NCBI GenBank assembly: GCA_030248195.1
Contig: JASAND010010767.1
Location: 1-64,000 of the forward strand
Direction: 5' to 3'
DNA: 64,000 nucleotides
DNA from: Trissonchulus latispiculum
Taxonomy: Eukaryota > Nematoda > Enoplea > Enoplida > Ironidae
Shown here one piece after another: positions 54,361 to 64,000 of the stretch. The translations under genes were made by a program, and so were the position numbers. Under the pieces are notes generated by a model that was not told where the DNA came from, ran no database searches, and saw only the letters and a program-made list of their open reading frames with translations. Position 1 is the stretch's first letter, and every line of letters begins with the position of its first letter.

Positions 54361-55221
54361 TGTTGGTTGCACCGATTGTTGGTTTTTAGAAAAAAATTGC
54401 CGCTTGACTAAATTAAAGAAAGTGCACAAAATTCTTCTGCGATCGAACTTTGGCAAATTTCTTCAAATTTAATGTATCTAAAAGAAATTTTGTGTGTTAA
54501 ATGAAATGTGCTTGTTAAGGTACTCTGGTTATATATCGTAATGGCACAATAATACCATTATATGTTTGAATCGTCGGAGCGTAATTGTCACACTGTGATC
54601 GTTACTGATTTACTTTAGTCTTAGGCAAAAGAAAGTGTGCATGTCCTTTAATCTAATCAGTTCAATTCCATATATATACACCCATTGTCTGCAGCATTGG
54701 ATATCCATGGTCACAACCTGTTGTCAACGTGGGATACGTTTGAAGACTTATTAATCTAGTTGAAAGTGTCCTATTTCGTTGGACCGGTTCCAACATCATC
54801 TGAGCACAGACAATGAGAAAGCTTATACGTGCTGCTTTACATAAGAGTGGCTCCGGTGCTGACTGTTTTGTTCTTCTGTAGTTCAGCATCTGTTGGCTTG
54901 TAAGATGTGTGCAAGTACTGGAACTATAATTAAGCATGTGTGGGTTGTTGCTAATATGTTAATAGAAAGTTGCAAGTTATGAGCAAGTATTGCCCACTTT
55001 TGTTGAAGAAAATTAAAATGCTATTCTCATCATCCAGTTTGTGTTCTCTCGTACAGACATTGCTCACCCATAATCACGGGTACTGTAGAGCTATGGACCA
55101 TCTTATCACTAGAGTTTAGGGGTAAACGAGCCCACATCGGTGATTTGTTGCATGCGATTCGCATTAAATTCTCTACATGCTTTGGAAGCTTATATATGTG
55201 ATAATAAAGCTGTTGTTTTAG
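54361..55221. other. Upstream region of gene 2 TM1 exon
   Basis: Should hold the first exon and promoter of gene 2. No convincing initiator exon with the DEG/ENaC His-Gly motif could be picked out. The first exon may lie further upstream. Confidence 0.3.
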
Positions 55222-55367
55222 GTAGTCTTGTACTGCGAGAGCGAATGTTTTCCAAAAGAACGAAGATCTGGATTGTTGTTTTCGGCTGTTTGCTGTTTCT
55301 GCTGAGCCTTTTGATAGTGGAAACAGTCAGTGCATATTTTCAGTATCCGAAAATGGTACTGAAATAT
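55222..55367 (+). CDS. Gene 2 exon: DEG/ENaC TM1
   Basis: GTTTTAG|GT enters in phase 1. The frame reads SLVLRERMFSKRTKIW, a 20-residue hydrophobic helix, then VSAYFQYPKMVLKY. 'R..W' + TM + 'Y..yP' is the DEG/ENaC TM1 signature. The donor is AATAT|GTAAGC (phase 0); ATG|GTACTG (55355) is an alternative. Confidence 0.8.
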
Positions 55368-58300
55368 GTAAGCATTTTTGCTATTCCATGCCACGGCCTC
55401 TCAATGTAATTAAGTAATAACGGACCAGTGGTTGCTCGATGTGATTAGGGTATATTTTGGCATACGGCATCAAAGAGTTTAAATAGTTATGGTTAAGCCC
55501 AATTTAGTCTTTCAAGCACTAATTGTGCACCGTTTGACACAACTCAACTTACCGTAACTGTCGTGAACCTTTGGTGGTGAAAACGCGTACCAATTGTTCA
55601 CCAACCTGCTACCTGTACTGATAAGGATTCATTGTGTATGTTTCTTTTGTAGCGCACGACAGCTTTCTGTTAAAATTTAAACGCTTGCCTCAGCGTATTT
55701 CTTAAACTGTTGCAATCCTGGTGCAAGCTGTAAGGCTGTAATTTGGCATATACAGAGGTACTATATTTGTATTCATTTGTGCTAAAAGGTAAAAAATCCT
55801 GCTGTCTCAAAAAATTTTTGTATCAACTTGAATCTTAAAAAATTGCCAACATCGCCATTCTTAGTAGTCCGGATCCTGTATGGAAGCTCACCGCAGCCTT
55901 AGAATTAGCACATCTTCACTAGTTGAGCTGAATTTGGTGTGGGTGTATTCTTGGCGGCGTTGAATGCTATCTGAAAAATTTTCAATTTTAAATGTTTTCA
56001 TTTTTCGATATTGGGATTTTGGCAATTGTTTACGCTTACAATTGACACGGTAAGAAATTCTGCCACGAGCACACCTACATGGTCTCTGCATGTGTCAGGC
56101 TCCTAGTTTAATTCTTGTGCACTCTACCCATGTATCTGCAGCATTCCTGTACTGTACGTATTTGTTCGAATTTATTTATATTTATATATACATATACTGT
56201 ATCAGTATCGTTTACCTGTTGCTGCTAACACGTCTTCTGCCACATGGCCTGAGATAAAGGTCGGCAGAGGTTCTATCTAACATGGGAACATCGGCACCAG
56301 GGATACTGTCATAACCTCGATAGTGTTTTAAAGCATTTAAGTCATAAACAACTTTGCTTGATAATTACAGCCTTATAACTTGCCCCATAAATTAAAATTA
56401 TTTTTCGTCATTTAAAAATTTTAAAATTTTTGGTGAAACGACAACTTTGAAGATCAGTTCCCTTAGATGCAAATAAGTTACAAACATCTAATATTTTTTG
56501 CAGATCTCAGGACATTTGCCAAATGACACCAAATGACAACCTTGAAACAAGGGCATAGCAGCCAGGGGCAATTTTTAATCAATTATGCAGGCAGTTGTAT
56601 AAAATGGGTGGACGAGCCTATAAACTGATACATACTTCATTTGTGAATCGAATGTTTGCTCTCTTACGTCTGCATTCCTGTCTTCATCTATTTTTAGAAA
56701 AAATTCATTTTCATTAATTTCTATTTTTAGATTAAATATAATCCTGACTTTCCGTCTGTAACTGTCTGCAATTTTAACCCATACTGGAAGAGCAGATTTG
56801 TCTTTTCGCAGTTTGGCCAAGCCGTCGTAAGTCAATGTGCCGTTAGCTGCTTTGATCGGAAATGTGGAAATGTAGAAATGTAGAAATGTAGACATGTTAA
56901 CGTGAAAGATAATTTTTGGATTGCTGAGAAACGTATTCTTTTTACTAGATGACCAAAATTTATTTTTCAGACACATATGGAAAATTTGGGTACAAACACA
57001 TGAAGGCGCGTGTTTTAGTCTTGCCTTAAATAATTGGCAGCTGAACTCCCTACAATTATATTTGGTTAGGGTGGTGTGTAAGTCGTATGCACAACCGAAA
57101 ACGCTGCAAAATCTGCAAATCTGTAATGTTTAACTCCTTCAATATTTCTAAAGGATGAATCATAAGAACCAGCAAAGCTGTTCCCGAAGTCGAAGCGCCC
57201 AATACTTTAATGTAATTGGTTTGGCGTTGCGTCATTAAGCATTTGGTTCCGCACTTTTGCGGAAGAAAGGCTGATTGGTGTGATGCTGCCTCCAAATAAA
57301 ATCAAAGCCATGGTACAGAACAATTGCTATATGTTGCATTGTTATATGTTTTAGCTACTAATTTACAACACATTAAACAGTTTGGCAAAATCAAACGCAA
57401 CGTTGTCGAGTAGGAAGCCGCTTGTAGAAGGTACTGGATGTTTAGCTGCTACCGTTAACCAGTTTTAAAACACGTTTACCTTTTTAAAACAAATTGACTT
57501 TTTTATTGACTTCAATCTGGAGTATTTTTCAACGCGTGCAATTGGTACTGTTTTTTCTCTCTCTCTCTGCTGTAACCAGTGACATTTATCTGTTTTCAGT
57601 ATTTTATGCCGTTTCCTTGGGTTTTCTCAAACTTATTTGACTGCAAGGCTACCTTGTAGACCATTTCTATATATTAAAATTTATATAACGAATCTTCCAG
57701 TTGAATGGCAGGCATCTTTTAGCTTTTATCTATGTCTGAAATCAGTCGTTATGGCACAGGGGCATTTTTTGCAGTTTTATTTTATTTATATTTATTTATA
57801 TTTACAATCGTTTATATTTATATTAAGGCAGTGTAAATGATTCCTTCACTCCGACTGCAATTGGATGCTATAGTGGAGGTCAGCAAGAGGACTACATCGT
57901 AGCCATTTATGAATGGGAGACATCTAGAATGTCAATAAAGCATTGTTCCCTTGTCTGCTATCAGCTTGGTTTTCCGTTGGCAAGCAAGTATTACATCAGC
58001 TATAACTTCAATTGTTGAAATCATCCAGAAAGCAAATAAATATTTCAAACTGAGGTTTATTGGGTAAACCTCATGTTGATACCAGATGGCATATTTTTAA
58101 CAATAGATAACATAAGAATATCGCTCCTCCTTCTGAACATTCATCAGAATGCAAAATTGTGTTAGTTTTTCTTGCTTCCCCCAATTTCGCGTGTTTCGCA
58201 AGCGTTGCTCAACGTTCCAGGAGCAAGATATTGCATTCTCATGAGTTTTAAATATCAGCAACCCAGAAAGGTTGAAATCAGTGTAATTATCTAGCTTCTC

Positions 58301-61300
58301 TGTCCAGGGATGTGGGTCAGTAGTATAGCATTCTACTGAAGATTCAATGCTCGTCGCTTTGATCCCCGGACACTTTTCTTCACATCTTTCAATCCTGATT
58401 TCAAACTTTCACAAAAATGCTGTCAATTACGCCAAGCAATGTTTAAAAATTCTTTTTCAGTTGATTAAATAATATTCAGGAACTAACAAGAGTTTTGTGC
58501 AAAACTGATATTTGTTGGTGCAGAAATTAGGCGTGTATGAAAATTGTTACTGCGTACAACAATGGGCCTGCTGCGAGCTAAACATTTGGTAGACGTGGAG
58601 TTGTTTCTTATATTTCTTTATCGTCCCCTATGCTAGCGATTTTAAACCAAGGAACCAAATTCGTTTTCTAAATGTCCTGCTAAAACAGCTTAAATTTGAT
58701 GAGTGAAATCAATCACAGTGCGCTATATACGCACTTAACTAGACAAGTAGACTAGCTTATAGGCAACGGTCTACAAATTTGTCCATAAAATGGTTAGAAG
58801 ATCCCTAATGAACATGATCTTTTTCTCAACTGTTAATTGTTAGCTGAATGTAATGCTATATTGTATCGCAGTTTTCATGAAAACAGATCAGCTGTGGCGC
58901 TCACTACACCCACAGTATTGAATATAGAGACTTTTAGAAGCTCAGCTCTAATATTTCAATCTAAAACAAAAGTTTTGTTGTCGCGAAATGATTTCTTCAA
59001 TTGTTCATACATATATTCTTTGTAACATATGTTGTTCTTCTTATGGAAACTAATTTGCATAACATCCATTTACAGTCAGTTAAATAAACGCATGTAGATT
59101 TTATACGAAGGAGTATATTTCTCATTTCACATGTGTTATATTTACTTCAAAACCGATTACAGTAGACACACTGCGCCGAGTCGCACCAGGAAAAAGAAAT
59201 AAATTGCAATGCTGGAATCTGATTTTAAATGGCAACTGCAGCATAATGATGGAATATTTTCCTCCAGAAATATTTCACTGTTGATATATTTTGCAGTAGT
59301 TGCAGTCTAGGATTATTAGTTGGAGCTTCAAATCGACATCTTTCGCTTAACTCTGAGCAATAATGGAGCTTAACTGGTTTCAAAACTTAGATGCTAGTTA
59401 GCCTCTTCTTGTCCCGACAGTTCTTAAATTTTCGGTCGCAGCTACAAAATTCGAAATCTAAAGTTTTAAAAATATTCCGTCCAAAATTTAACAGCTGCTG
59501 TGGGCAACCATGTAACTCTGGAAACGAAGCGACATCACAAAGAACACATGGATCAGAATTACTAAACTGGTTATATCTCACAAAAATAAACGAGCGAAAA
59601 TATAAACGAGTTGATTTCGAATGAATATAAGCGTCACTGTGTAGGGGTTGGCCAACTACCTGATATTAGGAAAATCACAGAAAACAATGTCTAGTGTATG
59701 AAGCGCGATTGTGAAGAGAGTTTTAGAGCTCTGAAAGTTTTTCAAATATTCCAGTCTGACCTTTCAGACAAATGGTTTGTGAAACTTCCCTCCAATCGTT
59801 AAAGGTGGTGATTCCTTTTGGTGACATCTACGTTGAACCACTACTACGCATGCATTACTTGAAAATAAGAAGCCATCTTTATATCAAAACGTAGCTTGAC
59901 CTTTTCTCTTTTTAATGGATACGATGAAATTTATTTTGGTTCATTTATAGTGTTGTTGACACATTTAAGAAGAAGTTTTATTTTCCAGCTTTTGCGGCCT
60001 GAAGAAAGTTTTTTAAGAGACATTGATTATATCATTCAATACTTATCTCTATCAAGTAGCTGGGGGGACGAATATTTAGTTAATTTATGAAATCGCTCTT
60101 CATTGTGGAGAAATAAGGTAAAATGTATGAGTAACCGGGATTTAGCCTACTTTTCAAAAATTTAGCAAATGACCACGTTAGCTAGAAGGCAGCTATCGGA
60201 TAGATAGTTAGCGGATTCAACGAGTAAATTTTAATCCGTTTAATCCGCCATTAAAAGAACAGAGATTAAAAATTTAATCAGCCAACTTCTGATCTGTTTA
60301 ATGAACGCAGTCGCACGAGGATTAAAAACTGGTTGAAAATGTAGGCGGCGGATTAAACGGATTAAAGTTAATCTTTAAAGAAACAGCAACTAAGCAGGTC
60401 GGATTAAAATTAACTCGTTGATTTTTTAATCCGAAGCGAGAATAAGGAAACAGGATTAGATTAAAATTTTAATCTTTGGTGCATTAAATAAATAGGATTA
60501 AATTTAAGCCGTTTAACTAAAGTCTGACCAAAAAATCTTGGAACCGAAATGTGAGTGGCTGTCCTGAGTTATCATTTGAATGTAGCCTATATAATTGTAT
60601 ATATTTTTAGAATCCTCAGCAAACCGAGATTTCGAAAGTCCGGAAAAATCCGAAATTCCAGATTTCATTCACGGAAAATTTAAAATTTTTAATTTTTCGC
60701 CAAATTTTTATTGTAATCAAAATTTGGTTTTGACAGTCTACTAGACCTGATCCCGCTACACATTTTTGCTCTTTGAAGCATTTCACGAAAATGCACCCAA
60801 TTTCCGGAATTCCGGGTTTTCAAAATTGCCGGATTTTAAAAATTTCCTCCAATACCCACACGATGGGTATCATTCAAAAGCTCTTATCGGGCTGAACAAT
60901 GTTTGCAATAGAACGAACTCGTGAAAATGCACTCAATTCCCGGAATTCGAAAAAACCGGATTTTCAGGATTTAAAAAATTTTCTCCAATATCCACCCACA
61001 ATATGGGTTTCATTCGAAAGCTCTTGGTGAGCTGAACAAATCTTGTAATAGAACCAATGTCCTAAAATGCACCAAATTCCCGAAATTCACAAATTCCTGA
61101 TTTTACTCTAGCTTGGACGTTTTCTTGAATTCCAAAAAGTGGACTCATTTCTGCGAGTTCGGGGTATTGAAGAAACTTTCTAAAATCCGGAAAATCCGGT
61201 TTTCGCAAATTCCGGGAATGAATGCATTTTCAAGAGTTCGTTCTATTACAAACATTGTTCAGCCCGATAAGAGCTTTCGAATGATACCCATCGTGTGGGT

Positions 61301-62979
61301 ATTGGAGGAAATTTTTAAAATCCGGTACATTTGAAAACCCGGAATTCCGTATATTGGGAGCATTTTCGTGAAATGCTTCTAAGAGCAAAAATGTGTAGCG
61401 GGATCAGGTCTTGAAGTGGTAAAGTCTTGAAAAATGTTGGCACACTGTATCTTTGGATAATTTGACCTGGGGCGGTATTTCATTTTCATTACTAGTGATG
61501 TGGATCGGATCGAATCGGCAGCTAAAATTTCAACCGATCCGACAGAAAGTTTGGGCCGCCGCGCGCGGGGCGGGCTGGCCGGCCGCCGGGCGCGGCGGAA
61601 ATGATTTCCCAAAAGCGAAGGGAGCTCTAGTGAAGCGGTCGAAACCCCTAAAATTTCATTCAAATTCTCCCATCGCAATTTCAAGGAAAATATTAAAAAT
61701 ATAAAAAGCAAATAAAGAATCACGAGATGGGGCGGGGCGCCCGCCCCAATACAAATTAAATTCCAAAAATATAAACATAAATAACTAATTTAATCATTTG
61801 AGGATTATTCATTGGTAAAAATTATAACCAGGACGACGTGGGTGATGCAGCGCTGACTCGAACTGATCGGAGGCGGCCGGACGGGCGGAACCGAAAAAAG
61901 CAATGCGGAAGGAGGGGAGGCAGAAGATGATGAGCGTGGGTGGGTGCGAGAGAGCGACCAAAGAAAAACACAACACCCCCACAGAACACATCAGAAGAAT
62001 AATAATATGATTATATATTTTTATTAATATTGCTATTATCAGCGGGGAGACGGGCTGGCCCACTGCAGAAGTCATGCATTACATAAAATAGCTAGGGGGA
62101 AAAGGGTAAGAACTGTAGTACGGGAACAAGACAAGAAAGAGCTAAAGAAGATAGTTTAGAACAAGAACACAGGCGGAGAGGAGAGGACAGGAGCAGGGGA
62201 GGGTGACTGGGGGGGGGAGGATGCGGGCGGGGAGGCCCGCGACGCCCGCGCGCCGCCGATTCATTACTATTAGCCTCCGATCAAAGGTGGAAAATTGTAA
62301 AATTTGATGAAAATCTCCAATTTCTAAACTGAAACGAAAGTTTGACAAAATAGAAAACCGTCTCTGGCAAAATGTCTAAGAAAATATGACCGTTTTCTTT
62401 TCGTATAATATTTTTTGATAAAAATTTTTGGTCAGTTTGGTAAGTTTAAACTAATAAAGCAAGCAGTGTAGACGCATTTCAATAACACCAAACGACGTAG
62501 AAGTTGTAGAGCTTCAAATTGATATGTGGCTCAATACAAAGCTATCAAAATAAGACAGTTACAGCTTTCCAAAGTGTACTGAATGTACGTGACCTTAAAA
62601 GCCAAACGAAGACTTTATGTTTGTTAAAAATGGCCATAGCTTCCTGCCCAAAATTCTTTGCGGTCTTAAAGTTTACTTTAATAGACCATTTTAATTATTT
62701 TGAACAAAACAGTAATCGGGAAACTTTTTTGCAACCGCATCCTATTTGAGTTTGTTCCGCTAGTTCATGGTCGTAGAAATCTTGATCTTTTGTTGATGTC
62801 GCATCGAATCATTTCAGCAGTTCAGCAGTCTTGGAGATGCTTTTGCTCTTTGGAGATGCCAGGCAGTAAATTCAAAGTTCATAATTCATTTTGCAACATG
62901 TCTTGCAGACACCATCCAAAAGAAACATGTGGTGGAGTTAACTCTGGCATGGTTTCAACTACCGGGAGAAGGTTACCAG
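55222..62979 (+). CDS. Gene 2: tandem WSC-DEG/ENaC channel paralogue, 3' truncated by window edge
   Basis: Exons at 55222-55367 (TM1), 57600-57655 (post-TM1 FP strand), 57832-57987 (first WSC half) and 62818-62979 (second WSC half) run in the same direction as gene 1, starting about 4.2 kb after its last possible exon. The first three join in phase (0, then 2). The initiator exon with the cytosolic His-Gly motif was not identified upstream of 55222. Lectin, ectodomain and TM2 exons would lie beyond the window. The copy supplies the N-terminal half that gene 1 lacks here. The final junction is unresolved: the donor at 57987 leaves phase 2 while acceptors at the second WSC exon are phase 1 or 0, so a small exon may be missing or the copy may be damaged. 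Confidence 0.7.
56575..56976 (-). CDS. Unidentified 133-codon ORF, minus strand
   Basis: Open for 402 nt with a charged C-terminal part (DGLAKLRKDKSALPVWVKI, DEDRNADVREQTFDSQMK). Part of its N-terminus comes from a short 'atgtagaaatgtagaa' repeat. It lies in an intron of gene 2. No domain is recognised; it may be chance or a retro-insert. Confidence 0.25.
   Translation of the reverse strand: MCLKNKFWSSSKKNTFLSNPKIIFHVNMSTFLHFYISTFPIKAANGTLTYDGLAKLRKDKSALPVWVKIADSYRRKVRIIFNLKIEINENEFFLKIDEDRNADVREQTFDSQMKYVSVYRLVHPFYTTACIID
57600..57655 (+). CDS. Gene 2 exon (56 nt): post-TM1 FP strand
   Basis: CTGTTTTCAG is followed by YFMPFPWVFSNLFDCKAT and donor ACCTT|GTAGAC. In DEG/ENaC proteins TM1 is followed by 'FPavTiCN'; FPWVFSN occupies that place. 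Phase 0 in, 2 out, fitting both neighbours. Confidence 0.65.
57832..57987 (+). CDS. Gene 2 exon: first half of WSC domain
   Basis: AAGGCAG|T continues in phase 2 to VNDSFTPTAIGCYSGG, then MSIKHCSLVCYQLGFPLAS. 'iGCY' and 'mt.e.C...C...gf.' are the start of a WSC domain. Followed by the CxC of the 62818 exon, the spacing between cysteines would match typical WSC domains. The donor CAA|GTATTA is the only good GT; read through, a stop follows within nine codons. Confidence 0.7.
57988..60211. other. Intron of gene 2, little recognised
   Basis: Apart from the weak tRNA-like stretch I see no supported exon. An ORF at 59896-60090 is preceded by a TTTTCCAG but fits neither phase nor domain. Confidence 0.35.
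58306..58372 (+). repeat. tRNA-like sequence (weak)
   Basis: A D-arm-like gtcagtagtatagca and B-box-like ctttgatcccc lie 30 bp apart. Stems pair poorly, so a decayed tRNA-derived repeat is more likely than a gene. Confidence 0.3.
60212..60433. mobile_element. Element of GGATTAAA/TTTAATCC words with inverted ends
   Basis: cggattcaacgagtaaa at the left is roughly mirrored by taactcgttgatttttt...aatccg at the right. The interior is repeated ggattaaa/tttaatcc in both orientations. Confidence 0.55.
60744..61409. mobile_element. Fold-back element with internal direct repeats
   Basis: gacctgatcccgctaca (60744) is mirrored by tgtagcgggatcaggtc (61393). The arms also share 'acccacacgatgggtatcat' in opposite orientation. 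Inside the left arm the 'ttccggaattc...ctccaata.ccac' unit is itself repeated. No ORF. Confidence 0.75.
61440..62280. other. Compositionally odd stretch with two GC islands
   Basis: GC-rich islands at about 61545-61610 and 62195-62265, containing GCGCGC/GGGCGGG words, frame a G/A-rich middle. Short open frames on both strands are not protein-like. It may be a mobile element; nature unknown. Confidence 0.35.
62818..62979 (+). CDS. Gene 2 exon: second half of WSC domain
   Basis: ATTTCAG|CAGTTC leads to QQSWRCFCSLEMPGSK, then SFCNMSCRHHPKETCGG and MVSTTGRRLPG. The full set of WSC cysteines is present, unlike the gene 1 copy. The donor CCAG|GTAAAA leaves phase 1, so a lectin exon is expected beyond the window. 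Confidence 0.8.
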
Positions 62980-64000
62980 GTAAAATTGGAAGCTAAAAGC
63001 CCACAGTAAGCATCGCAAATATGCGGGATACTTGGTTATTTTGGCGTCTTTACTGTGAAAAGTAATGTGGGGACGATATCCATTACATCATCACAAAACC
63101 CAATGTAATAACAATGTAGGCAACCTCAATTTCGAGGTGCTGTATTGAGACATCTTGTTTTGTTCGTTCTTTGATCAGAGCTTTCGACCAGTTTGGTATT
63201 TTTAATTTCTACTGTATATTTCAAAGTAATTTGTGTGTTTAGTAAGTAACGTAACTGCTGACCGACGTCAGCAGTTACGGTGGTCATCAGTACATTAAAA
63301 TCATCAAAATCGTATAATATTCAAATCTCCTACAATTGCACGTAAATATTATGTTACTGGTCGTTCCTTAAATACTTAAACCGAGACTGTTTTCTTTCTT
63401 GGTTCTCATTGATGCTTTGTTAATTTGTTATTTGCACATTGTCTATTGGGTCCATTGTCCAAAAGCGACGCTATGTTATCAACTTGAAAACCGTGAAAGT
63501 AGCAAAACTCGTTTATTTTGAGATTCGATTTAAGATAGGTCAGAAATAAAACACGAGGAGGAGGAGTACGCCATCTAGTTTGGGAAAAATGTATTCTTGG
63601 TTTTACCGATAGCGCAGCTATTCGCAAATTTCAGTATAAATTTTCTTTCTTTCTTTTTATTTCTTTCTGCTTCTTTTATTTGTTTCATTTCTTTCTTTCT
63701 TTCTTTCGTTCAGTTTCTTTGTTGTCTACCTAAGATGACATACAGACAGACAAGTATATAAAGTTATACACAAAGATCAAGTGTGTGTCTCCTCAAAGAG
63801 GAAAAGAGGCAGGGTGCCTGTTATAAGTCAAAAGTCGAGGCAACCGAAATGACACCTGTTTTGATTAATCATAAGTCTGATTGTACTAGTGAAATTCTTA
63901 GTGGAAAATCTTTCTTTAAAAACACACACGCACACACACTCGCTCGCACACACACGCACACACACGGGCTACGGGAGGGCGTTGCTGTTCCCCAGAAACT
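62980..64000. other. Intron of gene 2 with microsatellites
   Basis: (TTTC)n at about 63640-63720 and (CA)n with CACG variants at about 63921-63965. No exon recognised before the window end. Confidence 0.5.

Noticed and set aside
59896..60090. ORF with YDEIYFGS resembling the palm exon WYDDIYFTN
   Set aside because: No acceptor before the similar part, lies between the two WSC half-exons, and later residues do not match; similarity probably chance.
1..64000. CRISPR arrays, bacterial operons, rRNA genes, functional tRNA genes
   Set aside because: No regularly spaced repeats, no ribosome-binding sites or operon spacing, no rRNA motifs; the tRNA-like stretches lack pairing acceptor stems.

Overview
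The window reads as intron-rich nuclear DNA of an invertebrate animal. It is AT-rich, coding exons are short with GT..AG borders, introns run to several kb, a CR1-like LINE is present, and short inverted-repeat elements are abundant. There are no operons, Shine-Dalgarno sites or long bacterial ORFs. The phylum cannot be fixed from the sequence alone.

The central content is two head-to-tail copies of an unusual ion-channel gene on the + strand. The first (exons from 2,048 to about 50,442, possibly 51,037; 5' end outside the window) encodes, in order, the second half of a WSC domain, a complete three-exon C-type lectin domain (CTLD), the extracellular palm/beta-ball/thumb pieces of a DEG/ENaC/ASIC-type sodium channel, and its TM2 pore helix. 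The second (55,222 to beyond the window end) encodes DEG/ENaC TM1, the post-TM1 FP strand and a WSC domain in two exons. Read together, the two partial copies suggest TM1 - WSC - CTLD - ENaC ectodomain - TM2, i.e. a channel with two predicted carbohydrate-binding modules inserted just after TM1. Almost all proposed exons chain with compatible splice phases. Two places do not: the finger/cysteine-rich exon(s) of gene 1 between 25,351 and 30,050 were not found, and the two WSC half-exons of gene 2 do not join in phase as drawn.

Everything else is repeats. 0-1.6 kb: a block of GGGTTA/TAACCC palindromic words. 4.4-5.1 kb: a broken retroelement ORF1 on the minus strand. 5.4-9.2 kb: TIR and tRNA-derived elements, including a 524-bp fold-back insertion with a 15-bp target duplication. 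12.5-13.5 kb: a 1-kb TIR element with an inverted relative at 33.1-33.85 kb. 22.1-23.2 kb: a tandem duplication split by an insertion flanked by 7-bp repeats. 28.2-29.5 kb: a TIR element nested in another. 34.9-36.5 kb: a 1.6-kb fold-back made of CTCGAGAT-type words. 36.5-37.9 kb: a 5'-truncated, internally deleted CR1-like LINE. 38.5-41.0 kb: a purine-rich decayed CDS with a Gln-rich end. 41.3-42.5 kb: a mosaic second copy of the LINE 3' end interrupted by unrelated G-rich segments, then a 200-bp G-rich tract that may be an assembly artefact. 53.5-54.4 and 60.2-61.4 kb: further TIR and fold-back elements. Most of these lie in introns of the channel genes.
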